DNA from: Virgibacillus_R byunsanensis
Lineage (GTDB): Bacteria > Bacillota > Bacilli > Bacillales > Amphibacillaceae
Direction: 5' to 3'
DNA length: 64,000 nucleotides
Assembly: GCF_042675965.1 (NCBI RefSeq)
Contig: NZ_JBHTKJ010000001.1
Location: 124,001 to 188,000 of the forward strand
Every line of letters starts with the position of its first letter. The first letter of the stretch is position 1. Below the pieces are notes generated by a model, which saw nothing but the letters and a program-made list of their open reading frames with translations, did no database searches and was not told the origin of the DNA. The position numbers and the translations under genes were made by a program. Shown piece after piece: positions 1-8,340 of the stretch.

Positions 1-561
1 ACCAGGGCTAGTTAAGTTTGTTATCAACTCATCTAATGTAACTGCTTTTGTCGTTGCCCACGTTTCTTCAGATGCTTGTAATGACCCATAAATTTTATTT
101 GCAGGTATTTTTTCAATTGGTGTTAATACATTTAACACTTCTGTGGACTCTATATCTTTTGCGACTAAAATAAAGAAATCGGTTCTAAACTCATGATCCC
201 TTGAAATAAGATCCAATGACTTTCCTATTCCTTCTTTGGCTAGCTCCTCACCAAATATGATGATCCTCACATGAGCAACATAAATTTTTCTTGGAATCTC
301 GGTCGTTAATTTTCTTAATGCTTCAAATAACGTTTTTCCTGTTGTCCGATATGTTACTACTTCGCTTCTGGTAGTTACGGCTTTACCGGCTATTTCCCCA
401 GGATTTAATATTTGGACTGTTACAAGATAGTCCTCTTCTCTTTTGTCAATTCCAATCGCTGTTGCAATTGCCATTTCATCTAACTCGGTTCTGCTCCAAC
501 ATCCGCTCAAAATGATTATCAATACGATCAGCGTAATAATAGGAATAAGCTTTTGTCTCAT
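1..561 (-). CDS. GerC-type spore germination lipoprotein (partial)
   Basis: N-terminal 187 codons of a Ger(x)C-family protein; the gene runs off the left edge. The start at 561 has an AAGGAG ribosome binding site. Residues 1-20 form a lipoprotein signal ending in the lipobox LSGC, followed by WSRTELDE, the usual start of mature GerC proteins. In the family this lipoprotein sits on the outer face of the inner spore membrane and works with GerA and GerB subunits as a nutrient-germinant receptor. It lies 11 bases downstream of the gerA-type gene on the same strand, so the two are surely co-transcribed. Which germinant is sensed cannot be read from the sequence. Confidence 0.9.
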   Translation of the reverse strand, partial: MRQKLIPIITLIVLIIILSGCWSRTELDEMAIATAIGIDKREEDYLVTVQILNPGEIAGKAVTTRSEVVTYRTTGKTLFEALRKLTTEIPRKIYVAHVRIIIFGEELAKEGIGKSLDLISRDHEFRTDFFILVAKDIESTEVLNVLTPIEKIPANKIYGSLQASEETWATTKAVTLDELITNLTSPG

Positions 562-572
562 ATGATACTCCT

Positions 573-2159
573 TTACTTACTTCGTTTTGGTTTAGGTGTT
601 GGAGGTGTTTTTTCCCGTCTTCTGTTCTTCTGGCTGATTAAACGCGGACGTGAAGTCATCCCCCACATAGGTACTCGGAAAATCGTGTCTTTTTGGTCAG
701 CTGCAATAAAAGGTGCCAACGGTGACAAGTACGGAACACCGAAAGAACGCAGGCTTGATAAATGAAGAACCATTATAATTAATCCCAAAATTATGCCAAA
801 TAGTCCAAAGCTAGCAGCCAAAGCCATTAACACAAAACGTAACATTCGAAAGGCGATGGCTAAATTATAGGAAGGCATAACAAAACTAGAAATAGCAGTA
901 AGAGATACAATGATTACCATTGCTGCAGAAACTATACCAGCTTCTACTGCAGCTTGTCCTAGCACTAATGCACCGACGATTGAAATGGCGGAACCAATTG
1001 CTTTAGGCATTCTTACCCCTGCCTCACGCAAGATTTCAAAAGTAATTTCCATCATTAAGGCTTCCACAAATGCTGGAAACGGTACACCCTCACGCTGTTC
1101 TCCAAGACTAATCAATAATTCTGTTGGCAACATTTCCTGATGAAACGTTGTCACTGCAATAAAGGCTGAAGGTGTAACCAAAGAAAGGAAGAATGCTAGG
1201 TACCGAATAAATCGTATTAATGTTCCGATTTCCGAACGTTGATAATAGTCTTCACTTGATTGGAAAAACTGGATAAACAATGCTGGTAGCGTAAGAACAA
1301 ACGGCGTACCGTCTACAAGAATAGCGATTCGCCCTTCTAAAATGTTAGCTGAAACTACATCTGGACGTTCAGAATTATAAACAGTAGGAAAAGGTGTGAA
1401 AGTCTCATCTTGAATCAGTTCTTCAATATAGCCGCTTTCCAATATCGCATCAACGTCAATTCGATCTAGACGTTTACGTACTTCCTTGACAACTTTGTCA
1501 TTTGCAACTCCCTTAATAAACATAACTGCTACGTCCGTTTTCGTCCTTCGTCCAATTTTTTTTGTTTCAACTCGAAGATTGGTGTCTTTTATTCTTCGGC
1601 GAACGAGCGCAATATTTGTTTCCAATGTTTCCGAAAAAGAATCCTTTGGACCTCTGATTACATCTTGTGAAGTAGGTTCTGTTACACCACGGTCTTTCCA
1701 ACCTCTTGTTCCAGCTGATAAGCCTTGAGACTGCCCGTCAAGTAAAATAATCGTGTCTCCTGATAGAAGGTGATTAAATAAGGCTTCAAAATCAAAAATA
1801 TCGTTTATTTCTCCTACGGTTAAAAGAGATGCTTTAAACGTCGTTATCGTATTTTGCTTATCATCATTCTGCTTCATATTAGTAGTATCAATCATTAAGG
1901 ATTCCAGAATATAATCCTGAATTGCTGTTTTCTCTACTAATCCACTAACATAGATAATACCTGCTTTAATTTCCTTTGTATCGCCAACCTGAACTTCCCG
2001 TATGACAACATCGCTACTATCACCTATTACTTTTTTAATATTAGCGATATTATTCGTAAGTTCTGGCTTTAACACACTAGCTACTTCAACCCCGTTTTTA
2101 TCACTATTGGCTGTAGATTTATTTCGTTCAAACCTTTTTCTTAACCTCCGTTTATACAT
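573..2159 (-). CDS. GerA-type spore germination protein
   Basis: 528-residue protein of the GerA/KinA germinant-receptor family, of usual length. It has a hydrophilic N-terminal half (about 1-290) and a C-terminal half with several membrane segments (about 300-480), then a basic tail. Family-typical stretches include FLSLVTPSAFIAVTTFHQEMLP and the proline-rich region around SYNLAIAFRMLR. The start at 2159 (ATG) is preceded by AAAGGGG; a TTG one codon upstream is less likely. First gene of the visible operon, followed by a gerC-type gene. A gerB-type gene is not in view and may lie beyond the left edge. Confidence 0.92.
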   Translation of the reverse strand: MYKRRLRKRFERNKSTANSDKNGVEVASVLKPELTNNIANIKKVIGDSSDVVIREVQVGDTKEIKAGIIYVSGLVEKTAIQDYILESLMIDTTNMKQNDDKQNTITTFKASLLTVGEINDIFDFEALFNHLLSGDTIILLDGQSQGLSAGTRGWKDRGVTEPTSQDVIRGPKDSFSETLETNIALVRRRIKDTNLRVETKKIGRRTKTDVAVMFIKGVANDKVVKEVRKRLDRIDVDAILESGYIEELIQDETFTPFPTVYNSERPDVVSANILEGRIAILVDGTPFVLTLPALFIQFFQSSEDYYQRSEIGTLIRFIRYLAFFLSLVTPSAFIAVTTFHQEMLPTELLISLGEQREGVPFPAFVEALMMEITFEILREAGVRMPKAIGSAISIVGALVLGQAAVEAGIVSAAMVIIVSLTAISSFVMPSYNLAIAFRMLRFVLMALAASFGLFGIILGLIIMVLHLSSLRSFGVPYLSPLAPFIAADQKDTIFRVPMWGMTSRPRLISQKNRRREKTPPTPKPKRSK

Positions 2160-2620
2160 CAAATAAAACCCCTTTATGGTATGCTAACTAACCACTAGTT
2201 GTGGGTCGACAAATTATGTACTACATTCAATTACCAATAAATTATAAATTAGATAGTAGAGTTCATGTTTTTACTGCCTGAGTCTATAATTGCATTCTCG
2301 ACAATGTCTCCATTCGGGATTCTATTTCCTCCAATTGAAAGTGACTTGTTGAAATGTAATGGTACATGTCTTGTAAATAGGAAAAGTAGACCAAGCTGCA
2401 TGATGAGACTGGATATGATTTCAATAAATACATAAGCTGATATCAACTGCTGTTTTCAACAGTTATTATGTACCAATCTATTAAAAGTATGGGCAAACCA
2501 GAAGTTAAACTTACGCTTCTACAATCAGAAATTCAGCTACAAAAATGCCCTATCATATTACTATTTGTCAGAGAATGTAATTTATTCGAGTTATTTCCAG
2601 CAAAACTAAAGTATTTTAAG

Positions 2621-2826
2621 AACAAAAGCGCAAGCGCCCGTTTAGCGACGTATGGGCTGGACTTATCCGCATGAGATAAAGGAAACACGAAGAGCGGTAG
2701 CGAATCGATGTTGACTTATCGTAAGGAGGATCAGGAAGCCCACTAACAGCACGGGCGCTGGAGCTGGACGCGGCTTAAGCAGTAAATAAATTATCCACAG
2801 GCTCCTAATTTTATAATTTCCTAGAC
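2621..2826 (+). repeat. Repeat family A, copy 1
   Basis: Begins AACAAAAGCGCAAGCGCCCG and ends near CCTAGACAAT. About 165 bases from CCGCATGAGATAAAGG onward recur almost unchanged at about 31150-31314. It contains the recurring phrase GGGCGCTGGAGCTGGACG, which I recognise as common between genes of many Bacillaceae. The segment after 2827 is a second, diverged unit ending in GGGCGCTGGAGCTAGACA. Function unknown. Confidence 0.8.
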
Positions 2827-3008
2827 AATAAGAAAAGCGTAAGGGCCCTGAAAGACACGACCGCATAAGCAAAACGGCTGGAGAAAGGTGTTTTTTCCTT
2901 TCGCAAGACGGATTGCTTATGTCGCGAGTGGCTGGGCGCTGGAGCTAGACATGGCTCTTGCTGACAAGAAACTTTATAGTACCAAAATTTTATACTTTCC
3001 TTACCTTT

Positions 3009-3095
3009 TAGAAAACTTGGCATTCGCCAAGCCTTTATAGCGAATGGCCTAGTTGCACTTATGCAGATAAGGAAGTTTTATACTTTCTTACCTGC
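3009..3095 (+). repeat. Hairpin repeat B, short form, copy 1
   Basis: About 87 bases. Starts TAGAAAACTTGGC, contains the stem CATTCG...CGAATG, then CCTAGTTGCACTTATGCAG, and ends in a second hairpin made of AAGGAAGT...ACTTTCTT. Nearly identical to the copy at 63839-63926. Confidence 0.85.
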
Positions 3096-3319
3096 GAACA
3101 AAAACTAGAAACACCCGTTTAGTGACGTATGGGCTGCCCGCGCACGGCGTTGCCAATCAAAGGGGAGAAGTTAATCGATCTTCCATATGGAAACATGCCC
3201 CTTCATAGGTTGGGTGCAAAGCCCGCTAGCAGCACAGACACTGGAGCTGAACGTGACTGATTCCGTAGATAAATATACAAATTATACTTTTTTTACTAAT
3301 AAGAAACGGGGTGATTTTA

Positions 3320-3670
3320 ATGGATGTAATGAAGCCAAAAGCCAGTTCACATGTTCCTTCTGGCGAAGAATGGATGTTTGAGGTTAAATATGATGGCTTT
3401 AGAGGTGTTCTAACTTGGTCAATAGAGACCATTCAACTAACTAGTAAAAACAACAAAGATCTAACGAGCAATTTTCCAGAAATAATCGACTTTTGTAAAG
3501 ACCAACAAGCAGTAGTTGAACCCTATTTACCCCTGACACTTGACGGAGAGATAGTTATTTTAAATAATCCATACCAAGCCAATTTTTCATTGCTCCAAAA
3601 GCGAGGCAGATTAAAAAATGAAGATTCAATTAGAAAAACAGCATCGATGAGACCGGCGAGTTTTTGTGTC
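3320..3670 (+). pseudogene. ligD: 5' fragment of host ligD (split by mobile element)
   Basis: First 115 codons of a Bacillus-type LigD, up to 3664, followed by the 6-base left core. The adenylation motif EVKYDGFR (lysine nucleophile), LTSKN and LTLDGEIV match the ligase nucleotidyltransferase domain that is N-terminal in Bacillus LigD. Homology stops after RPAS-F at 3664; the missing remainder is at 25312-26757. The start chosen is ATG 3320, with GGGGTG 7 bases upstream. The frame continues without a stop into the recombinase gene to 5170. LigD seals and fills ends in Ku-dependent double-strand-break repair; no ku gene is visible nearby. Confidence 0.92.
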
Positions 3671-3677
3671 TTGTACA
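3665..3677 (+). mobile_element. Left junction of Tn554-like element (core + inverted end)
   Basis: Core TGTGTC at 3665-3670, followed by the element end TTGTACA at 3671-3677. The matching right junction is TGTACAA (25299-25305) followed by core GTGATT (25306-25311). The two element ends are inverted copies of TTGTACA. The split ligD reading frame and its spacing relative to Bacillus subtilis LigD are restored if exactly one 6-base core lies between the halves. Confidence 0.8.
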
Positions 3678-3790
3678 GTCATAGATGGGTTAAAACCTAT
3701 GTTTTTGACGCAAAATATTATAAAACACTTGATTTACCAAGGTTAAAAAGAGATATTCTTTTTAATCTTTTTTTGTTATTATGGGTTAAA

Positions 3791-5170
3791 ATGGAAATAG
3801 TGGATGTTTGTGAATATGAGGATGTGAATATATTGGAGAAAACATTAACCCACTTTAGGTTTGTGGTAAGGGAAACTGAAATTGAGGAATTGAAAGGTAA
3901 CCAATTGGTTAAAAGAAGAGTTGTCAATATAGGGATTATGGATAAGCGAGATGGTTATATTGCTCCCCATCCATTAACAGACTTTATCCGAGCGAAATAT
4001 GAATTCAAAGGCATTGGTATTAGCTCTCAAATTAATGCAGCAAGGGAGATTGTGAAATTTCTTAATTTCATTTATGAGGAAATCGAAAACGGTGACAATC
4101 AGTTCGTACCACTGAAAACAAGTGGACTGAAGGGATTGAGACTCCATCATGCGAGTCGTTATATTACCTACCTAACATCAAAGGGATTAAAAAGAAATAC
4201 CGTAATGACGACTGAAAGTTATTTGACGAGATTTTATCATTTCCTTCTGCAACAAGAATTAGTTGAGGAAGATATTATGCTGGAACAACAGGTGAATAGA
4301 ATGGGTAGTCTAGTTTTGCTGTCACCTTTTACCCATCCTTCTTTGGAAACTCGCTATCCCTCTAGACAGGAGCCAATTGTCAATAAGCTTAAAGATTTCG
4401 GAAACAACAGATACCAACTTGTGGTTGAGTTTATTCAGGAAACTAGAGAGGTGTCCCCTGAGATTGCCTTGGGTATATGTTTTCAGTTTTATGGTGGCTT
4501 GCGAAGAGGGGAAGTAGTTAATTTAACACCGGGATGTTTAAAACCCCAAGGATTATATGGAATGAACTCTTTAGTTATGGACGTGGAAAATCATCAAGAC
4601 ATGTTATTTTCTCACTTAAAGGACACTAAAAAAGAGCAAGTAAAAAAAACAAGAAAACAAACAGTATTGCCAAATAACCTCCTTACCGAAGTTTATAAGA
4701 AACACATGGAAATGTTACATAGTAAAAAATTAAAAAATCAATCAGTCCTTTTTTTTAACAGTAATGGACTGGCAATGTCAGGTTATTCCTATGAACAAAA
4801 GTTTAAAAAAGTAAAAGAGTCTTTCTTATCAAAATTATTAGCAACACCAGGAAGATATTCTGATTATAAACTTCTAAGTGAAACAAGCTGGTCCACTCAC
4901 ATTGGCAGAGGTATCTTTACAAATTTTTTGTTAGACATGGGATTAACTGTTACTCAAATAGCTATAGCTAGAGGTGACAGTAATATTGATTCAGCATTGG
5001 CCTACGTAGATAAAAAAAACACGATAAAAAATATACAGGAAATGATAAACGAATTTAACAATATAAACCCTGGCGATTTTGGAAAAATTAATCCTCAGTC
5101 TATTAATACTCATTGGAATAAGGATGTGTTTACTCTTGGAAAAAGATCTCGTTACTCTCTCACAAATTGA
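3791..5170 (+). CDS. Tyrosine recombinase 1 (TnpA-like)
   Basis: 459 residues from ATG 3791. N-terminal SAM-like core-binding domain (about 60-180, with HPLTDFIRAKYEFKG) and C-terminal phage-integrase catalytic domain. Visible catalytic residues are Arg in GGLRRGEVV (about 237), His and Arg in STHIGRG (about 369-372), and Tyr in ALAYVDK (about 405). It should cut and rejoin DNA at the element ends through a 3'-phosphotyrosine. The start is uncertain: no good ribosome binding site precedes 3791, and the frame is open back through the left end into ligD, so a LigD-recombinase fusion of 616 residues from 3320 could be made. It overlaps the next recombinase gene by about 47 bases, suggesting coupled translation. 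Confidence 0.85.
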   Translation: MEIVDVCEYEDVNILEKTLTHFRFVVRETEIEELKGNQLVKRRVVNIGIMDKRDGYIAPHPLTDFIRAKYEFKGIGISSQINAAREIVKFLNFIYEEIENGDNQFVPLKTSGLKGLRLHHASRYITYLTSKGLKRNTVMTTESYLTRFYHFLLQQELVEEDIMLEQQVNRMGSLVLLSPFTHPSLETRYPSRQEPIVNKLKDFGNNRYQLVVEFIQETREVSPEIALGICFQFYGGLRRGEVVNLTPGCLKPQGLYGMNSLVMDVENHQDMLFSHLKDTKKEQVKKTRKQTVLPNNLLTEVYKKHMEMLHSKKLKNQSVLFFNSNGLAMSGYSYEQKFKKVKESFLSKLLATPGRYSDYKLLSETSWSTHIGRGIFTNFLLDMGLTVTQIAIARGDSNIDSALAYVDKKNTIKNIQEMINEFNNINPGDFGKINPQSINTHWNKDVFTLGKRSRYSLTN

Positions 5171-8100
5171 AACTAATCCTAACTATAACCATATTCCTTT
5201 TTCTAGGTATATGATACGGTCCTTAGCCAAGGAAGGTCATATCGAAGTAGTAAAAAATAAGCGTGGCCATCGGGCTGTAAATATTAAACAACTTGAAGAG
5301 TTGATTGAAAGAGAATATCCTAATGAACTCACTTCCATATGGCAAATGAGTAATACTCCTAAATATAGTTATTTAAATATTGGATACAACAGGCTTTTGT
5401 CATTGGGTGAACAAGGTTTTATTAAAATAAAAAAGAACACACAGGGAAAACTGGCAGTTAATTTAAAGGAACTTGAGGATTTTCTTATTAAAGAGGAGGC
5501 AGAACAGTTAGTTCCTGTTAGTCAAATAGTAAATAATCCACAGTATAGCCATTATAACCTTGGATTAAAAAGGCTTGAAACTTTATATGAAGAAGGACAC
5601 ATTGAAATTACAATTAATTTACACGGTTATAAATCTGTCGTACTTAGAACGTTAGATGAATATATAAAAAAGCATAATTTTCCCAAAGACTATATTACAG
5701 TTGAGAAAATAGCAGTAAGCCCAAAATATCAAAACCTTAATTTAGGTAAAAAGATGATTGATAACCTGGTAGATGAAGGTCATCTTGAGGTGTTTAGAAA
5801 TCAAAAGGGATACCTAAGCATAGAAAAAGATAAGTTACAGGAATACCTTTCTTTGGAAAAGTACATTTTAGAGAATTATATATCTTATAAGGAAGTTTTA
5901 ATAAGATTTGGCTATAGTTCAAATTCAACGGAATATAGATCAATAAAAAGGTGTATAGCAAAACTAAAGGAATATGGATTAGTGGAAACAATTATTTTTA
6001 AAAGAGAAGAATATTGCAAACAAGACCATATTGACTGGTTTTTATCACAGTTCGTATTAACCAAAACAGCAGCTGAAATACTTGGAGTTACCAATAATAC
6101 TCTTTGGAAAATTATAAGAGATAAAAATGTTGAATTTGTGGATTTAGGACCCAAAAAATATGTAAATAGAGAGCAACTAATTACAGCTAGAAAACCAGTG
6201 ACAGTTGTTAAAGCAAAACATAATGCCAGTTCGAAAAAAGTGTCCTTAGAAGGTTTTTATAATACAAAAGAAGTTATGGAGATTTTAGGATGTAGCAAAA
6301 GGCTATGGGGTAATATCCGAAAAGAAGAAGCCGTTACGACAATACGACAAGGCGGTATAAACTATTATTCTAAAAAAGACATTGAAAAACTAAAACATTT
6401 ACAGCAAAAGTATCAGGATAATTATTATAACCAAACCGAAATACAAAAGAAATTCCAATTAGAATATTACCGTATAATTCAAATAAAACGTATTCCCACA
6501 CCTGCTTTAGCTAGACCTCTTTTTAAAAGAAGTGAATTTCTATATAGTCAAAAAGATGTGCATGAAAAAATAAAACAAATTAATACAGAAAAACAATTTT
6601 ATACAATAGAACACTCCAGTCCAGTAGATACATTTAATTACAAGATTAATATATTAAATATTTCATTCTCTCAAAATAGTATTCATACAAAAAAATACTG
6701 GTTGCAATACATCTATGGCGTTCTCAATTCAAGAAGATGCAGTGAAGCATCTATGCAAAAAATAATCCATACACTCGTTAAATGTACCGGTCATATGGCT
6801 GAATTGACAAAGAATAAAGAGATTTATTCCGTTACGTCAAACGACATCAATTTGTTATTTAACCGAATTCCTCTTACCGACCAAAAATACCTGTATTTTT
6901 TTCTAAAGGAACTAAATGAACGTTTTAAAGCTGAAAACATAAGATCATTTAAATTTTCCAGAATCATAAACCCTTTTGAAGTAAAACCAGATACATTATA
7001 TGAAAAAACTGTTTATACATTCAAAGAATATAAGGAACTTTATGGTTTTGTAAATGATGTGCAGTACCACAAGAGTCTAGCGATCAAGGATGTTAGAAAA
7101 TATATTAAAGGTGAAAATTCAATTTATTATGCCTCCTCTTGGTTATATGTTTTAATCCATTTAAATAATGCTTGGAGACATGGTGATGTAATCGAATTCC
7201 CACGAATAGATTTAACGGACACTTCAATTAAAAGTTTAGAATGGTTAGAGGAAAATGACTTAACTTTTGAAGATGCCAAAAAAGTCATAAACCAAGTTAT
7301 TCGAACAGACTTAAAAATATCGAAGACTCAAGCTAGTAATCACTTTTTTTGTTCAGATGATTTAACAATAGCTGTTGCAACGGCATCTGTTATCTGTGAA
7401 TTTAGAGCAAGAAGTACCGGATTAGATAATACCAAATTAATTTACCTTGGAAACAAAAACAACCAATTTTATCCACGTACTACCGCCTATAAAGCGTTTT
7501 TTAATGATTTTAAACAGAGTTTTAAATTTGAGTCTAGAAAAATGAACCGTTCAATAATTACGTACCTTTATATACTGCTATCTAAACATCGTAAAGGTGG
7601 GGCTGCTCTTGAATTAGCTCAGAGATTAAGAGGGCACAAGGACTTTGAAACAACCAATCTTTATATTCAAATTCCTCAAGAAGAATTGGATTTCATAACG
7701 CATCAATTATTCTCAAGGGGATACTTTGGTTATATTCCCAACTTATTTGCAGACATCCTATTTGAAGAAGAAATTAGTAGGGATTTTCGAACAGATCAGA
7801 TTACCTCAATTAAAGAACGGTTTGGAAGTATCTATAAAATTGAAGCGACATCTGGGTTTTTAAATGCGATTCAAAGTGAGAGACAATCCATTGTAGATAT
7901 CATCAGATCCATGAGCATACAAGAAGCATCTGAATACATGCATAAAATATTTACGGAACAGCTCCCTAGTAAAGAAGAAAATTTTCAATGTCTTGTTTCA
8001 GAACAAGGATGTATCATGAAAGGAAAGGGAATATCTTGTATGAATTGCCCCCTCTCCATTCCCAATTTTTATGCCTTATCAACTGTAACAAATAGTATTC

Positions 8101-8324
8101 AAACAAGAATGAAAGAATTCCAAAAGAGTGTACGGGAAAACACTTTACAAGCTGAAAGAACAAGAAAAGCTAATTTATTATACATGGAATTAAACTTACT
8201 TGCAGAAGCCATAGAAACATTTGGACACGATGAAGTTTATAAATTTTTTGACGGAGAAAGAGGTCAATTTATTGAATTGATGAATCAAATAGAATCATTG
8301 CAAGAAGTAGTTACTATATCATAA
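5124..8324 (+). CDS. Large tyrosine recombinase 2 with tandem DNA-binding-like repeats (TnpB-like)
   Basis: About 1066 residues, far longer than Tn554 TnpB (about 630). Residues about 10-248 consist of four tandem units of about 60 residues sharing a pattern of N-P-x-Y, then L-x-x-EGHIE/GFIK, then a K/R-x-x-G-Y/H turn and a final L-x-E-L/Y helix. They look like winged-helix or excisionase-type DNA-binding modules. Two or three diverged units follow to about residue 430 (for example TAAEILGVTNNTLWKII). The catalytic domain (about 620-870) shows Arg in AWRHGD and RGHKDFETTNLYIQ with the Tyr; the usual HxxR box is poorly preserved. Cysteines near 955-974 (CxxxxxxC...CMNC) resemble a zinc knuckle. 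Start: ATG 5124, or TTG 5136, which has better AAGGA spacing. Confidence 0.82.
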   Translation: MCLLLEKDLVTLSQIETNPNYNHIPFSRYMIRSLAKEGHIEVVKNKRGHRAVNIKQLEELIEREYPNELTSIWQMSNTPKYSYLNIGYNRLLSLGEQGFIKIKKNTQGKLAVNLKELEDFLIKEEAEQLVPVSQIVNNPQYSHYNLGLKRLETLYEEGHIEITINLHGYKSVVLRTLDEYIKKHNFPKDYITVEKIAVSPKYQNLNLGKKMIDNLVDEGHLEVFRNQKGYLSIEKDKLQEYLSLEKYILENYISYKEVLIRFGYSSNSTEYRSIKRCIAKLKEYGLVETIIFKREEYCKQDHIDWFLSQFVLTKTAAEILGVTNNTLWKIIRDKNVEFVDLGPKKYVNREQLITARKPVTVVKAKHNASSKKVSLEGFYNTKEVMEILGCSKRLWGNIRKEEAVTTIRQGGINYYSKKDIEKLKHLQQKYQDNYYNQTEIQKKFQLEYYRIIQIKRIPTPALARPLFKRSEFLYSQKDVHEKIKQINTEKQFYTIEHSSPVDTFNYKINILNISFSQNSIHTKKYWLQYIYGVLNSRRCSEASMQKIIHTLVKCTGHMAELTKNKEIYSVTSNDINLLFNRIPLTDQKYLYFFLKELNERFKAENIRSFKFSRIINPFEVKPDTLYEKTVYTFKEYKELYGFVNDVQYHKSLAIKDVRKYIKGENSIYYASSWLYVLIHLNNAWRHGDVIEFPRIDLTDTSIKSLEWLEENDLTFEDAKKVINQVIRTDLKISKTQASNHFFCSDDLTIAVATASVICEFRARSTGLDNTKLIYLGNKNNQFYPRTTAYKAFFNDFKQSFKFESRKMNRSIITYLYILLSKHRKGGAALELAQRLRGHKDFETTNLYIQIPQEELDFITHQLFSRGYFGYIPNLFADILFEEEISRDFRTDQITSIKERFGSIYKIEATSGFLNAIQSERQSIVDIIRSMSIQEASEYMHKIFTEQLPSKEENFQCLVSEQGCIMKGKGISCMNCPLSIPNFYALSTVTNSIQTRMKEFQKSVRENTLQAERTRKANLLYMELNLLAEAIETFGHDEVYKFFDGERGQFIELMNQIESLQEVVTIS

Positions 8325-8340
8325 GAAATGGGGTTCAAAA

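Larger units (their letters stand above)
2160..3319. other. Repeat-rich non-coding stretch upstream of ligD
   Basis: No convincing gene. It holds repeat family A (2621-2826, a variant 2827-2960, and a degenerate copy about 3096-3260) and one short-form copy of hairpin repeat B (3009-3095). Short open frames here (2249-2446 minus, 2468-2674 plus, 2663-2872 minus) lack ribosome binding sites or are read out of repeats. A GGGG-type ribosome binding site for the split ligD lies at about 3307-3312. Confidence 0.7.

Noticed and set aside
2249..2446. 65-residue minus-strand open frame
   Set aside because: TTG start without a ribosome binding site; hydrophobic start but no recognisable family. Kept out of the gene list.
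2663..2872. Open frames at 2663-2872 and 31007-31237 encoding similar peptides (VGFLILLTISQHR)
   Set aside because: Both are read out of repeat A, so their similarity reflects repeat copies rather than a conserved gene.
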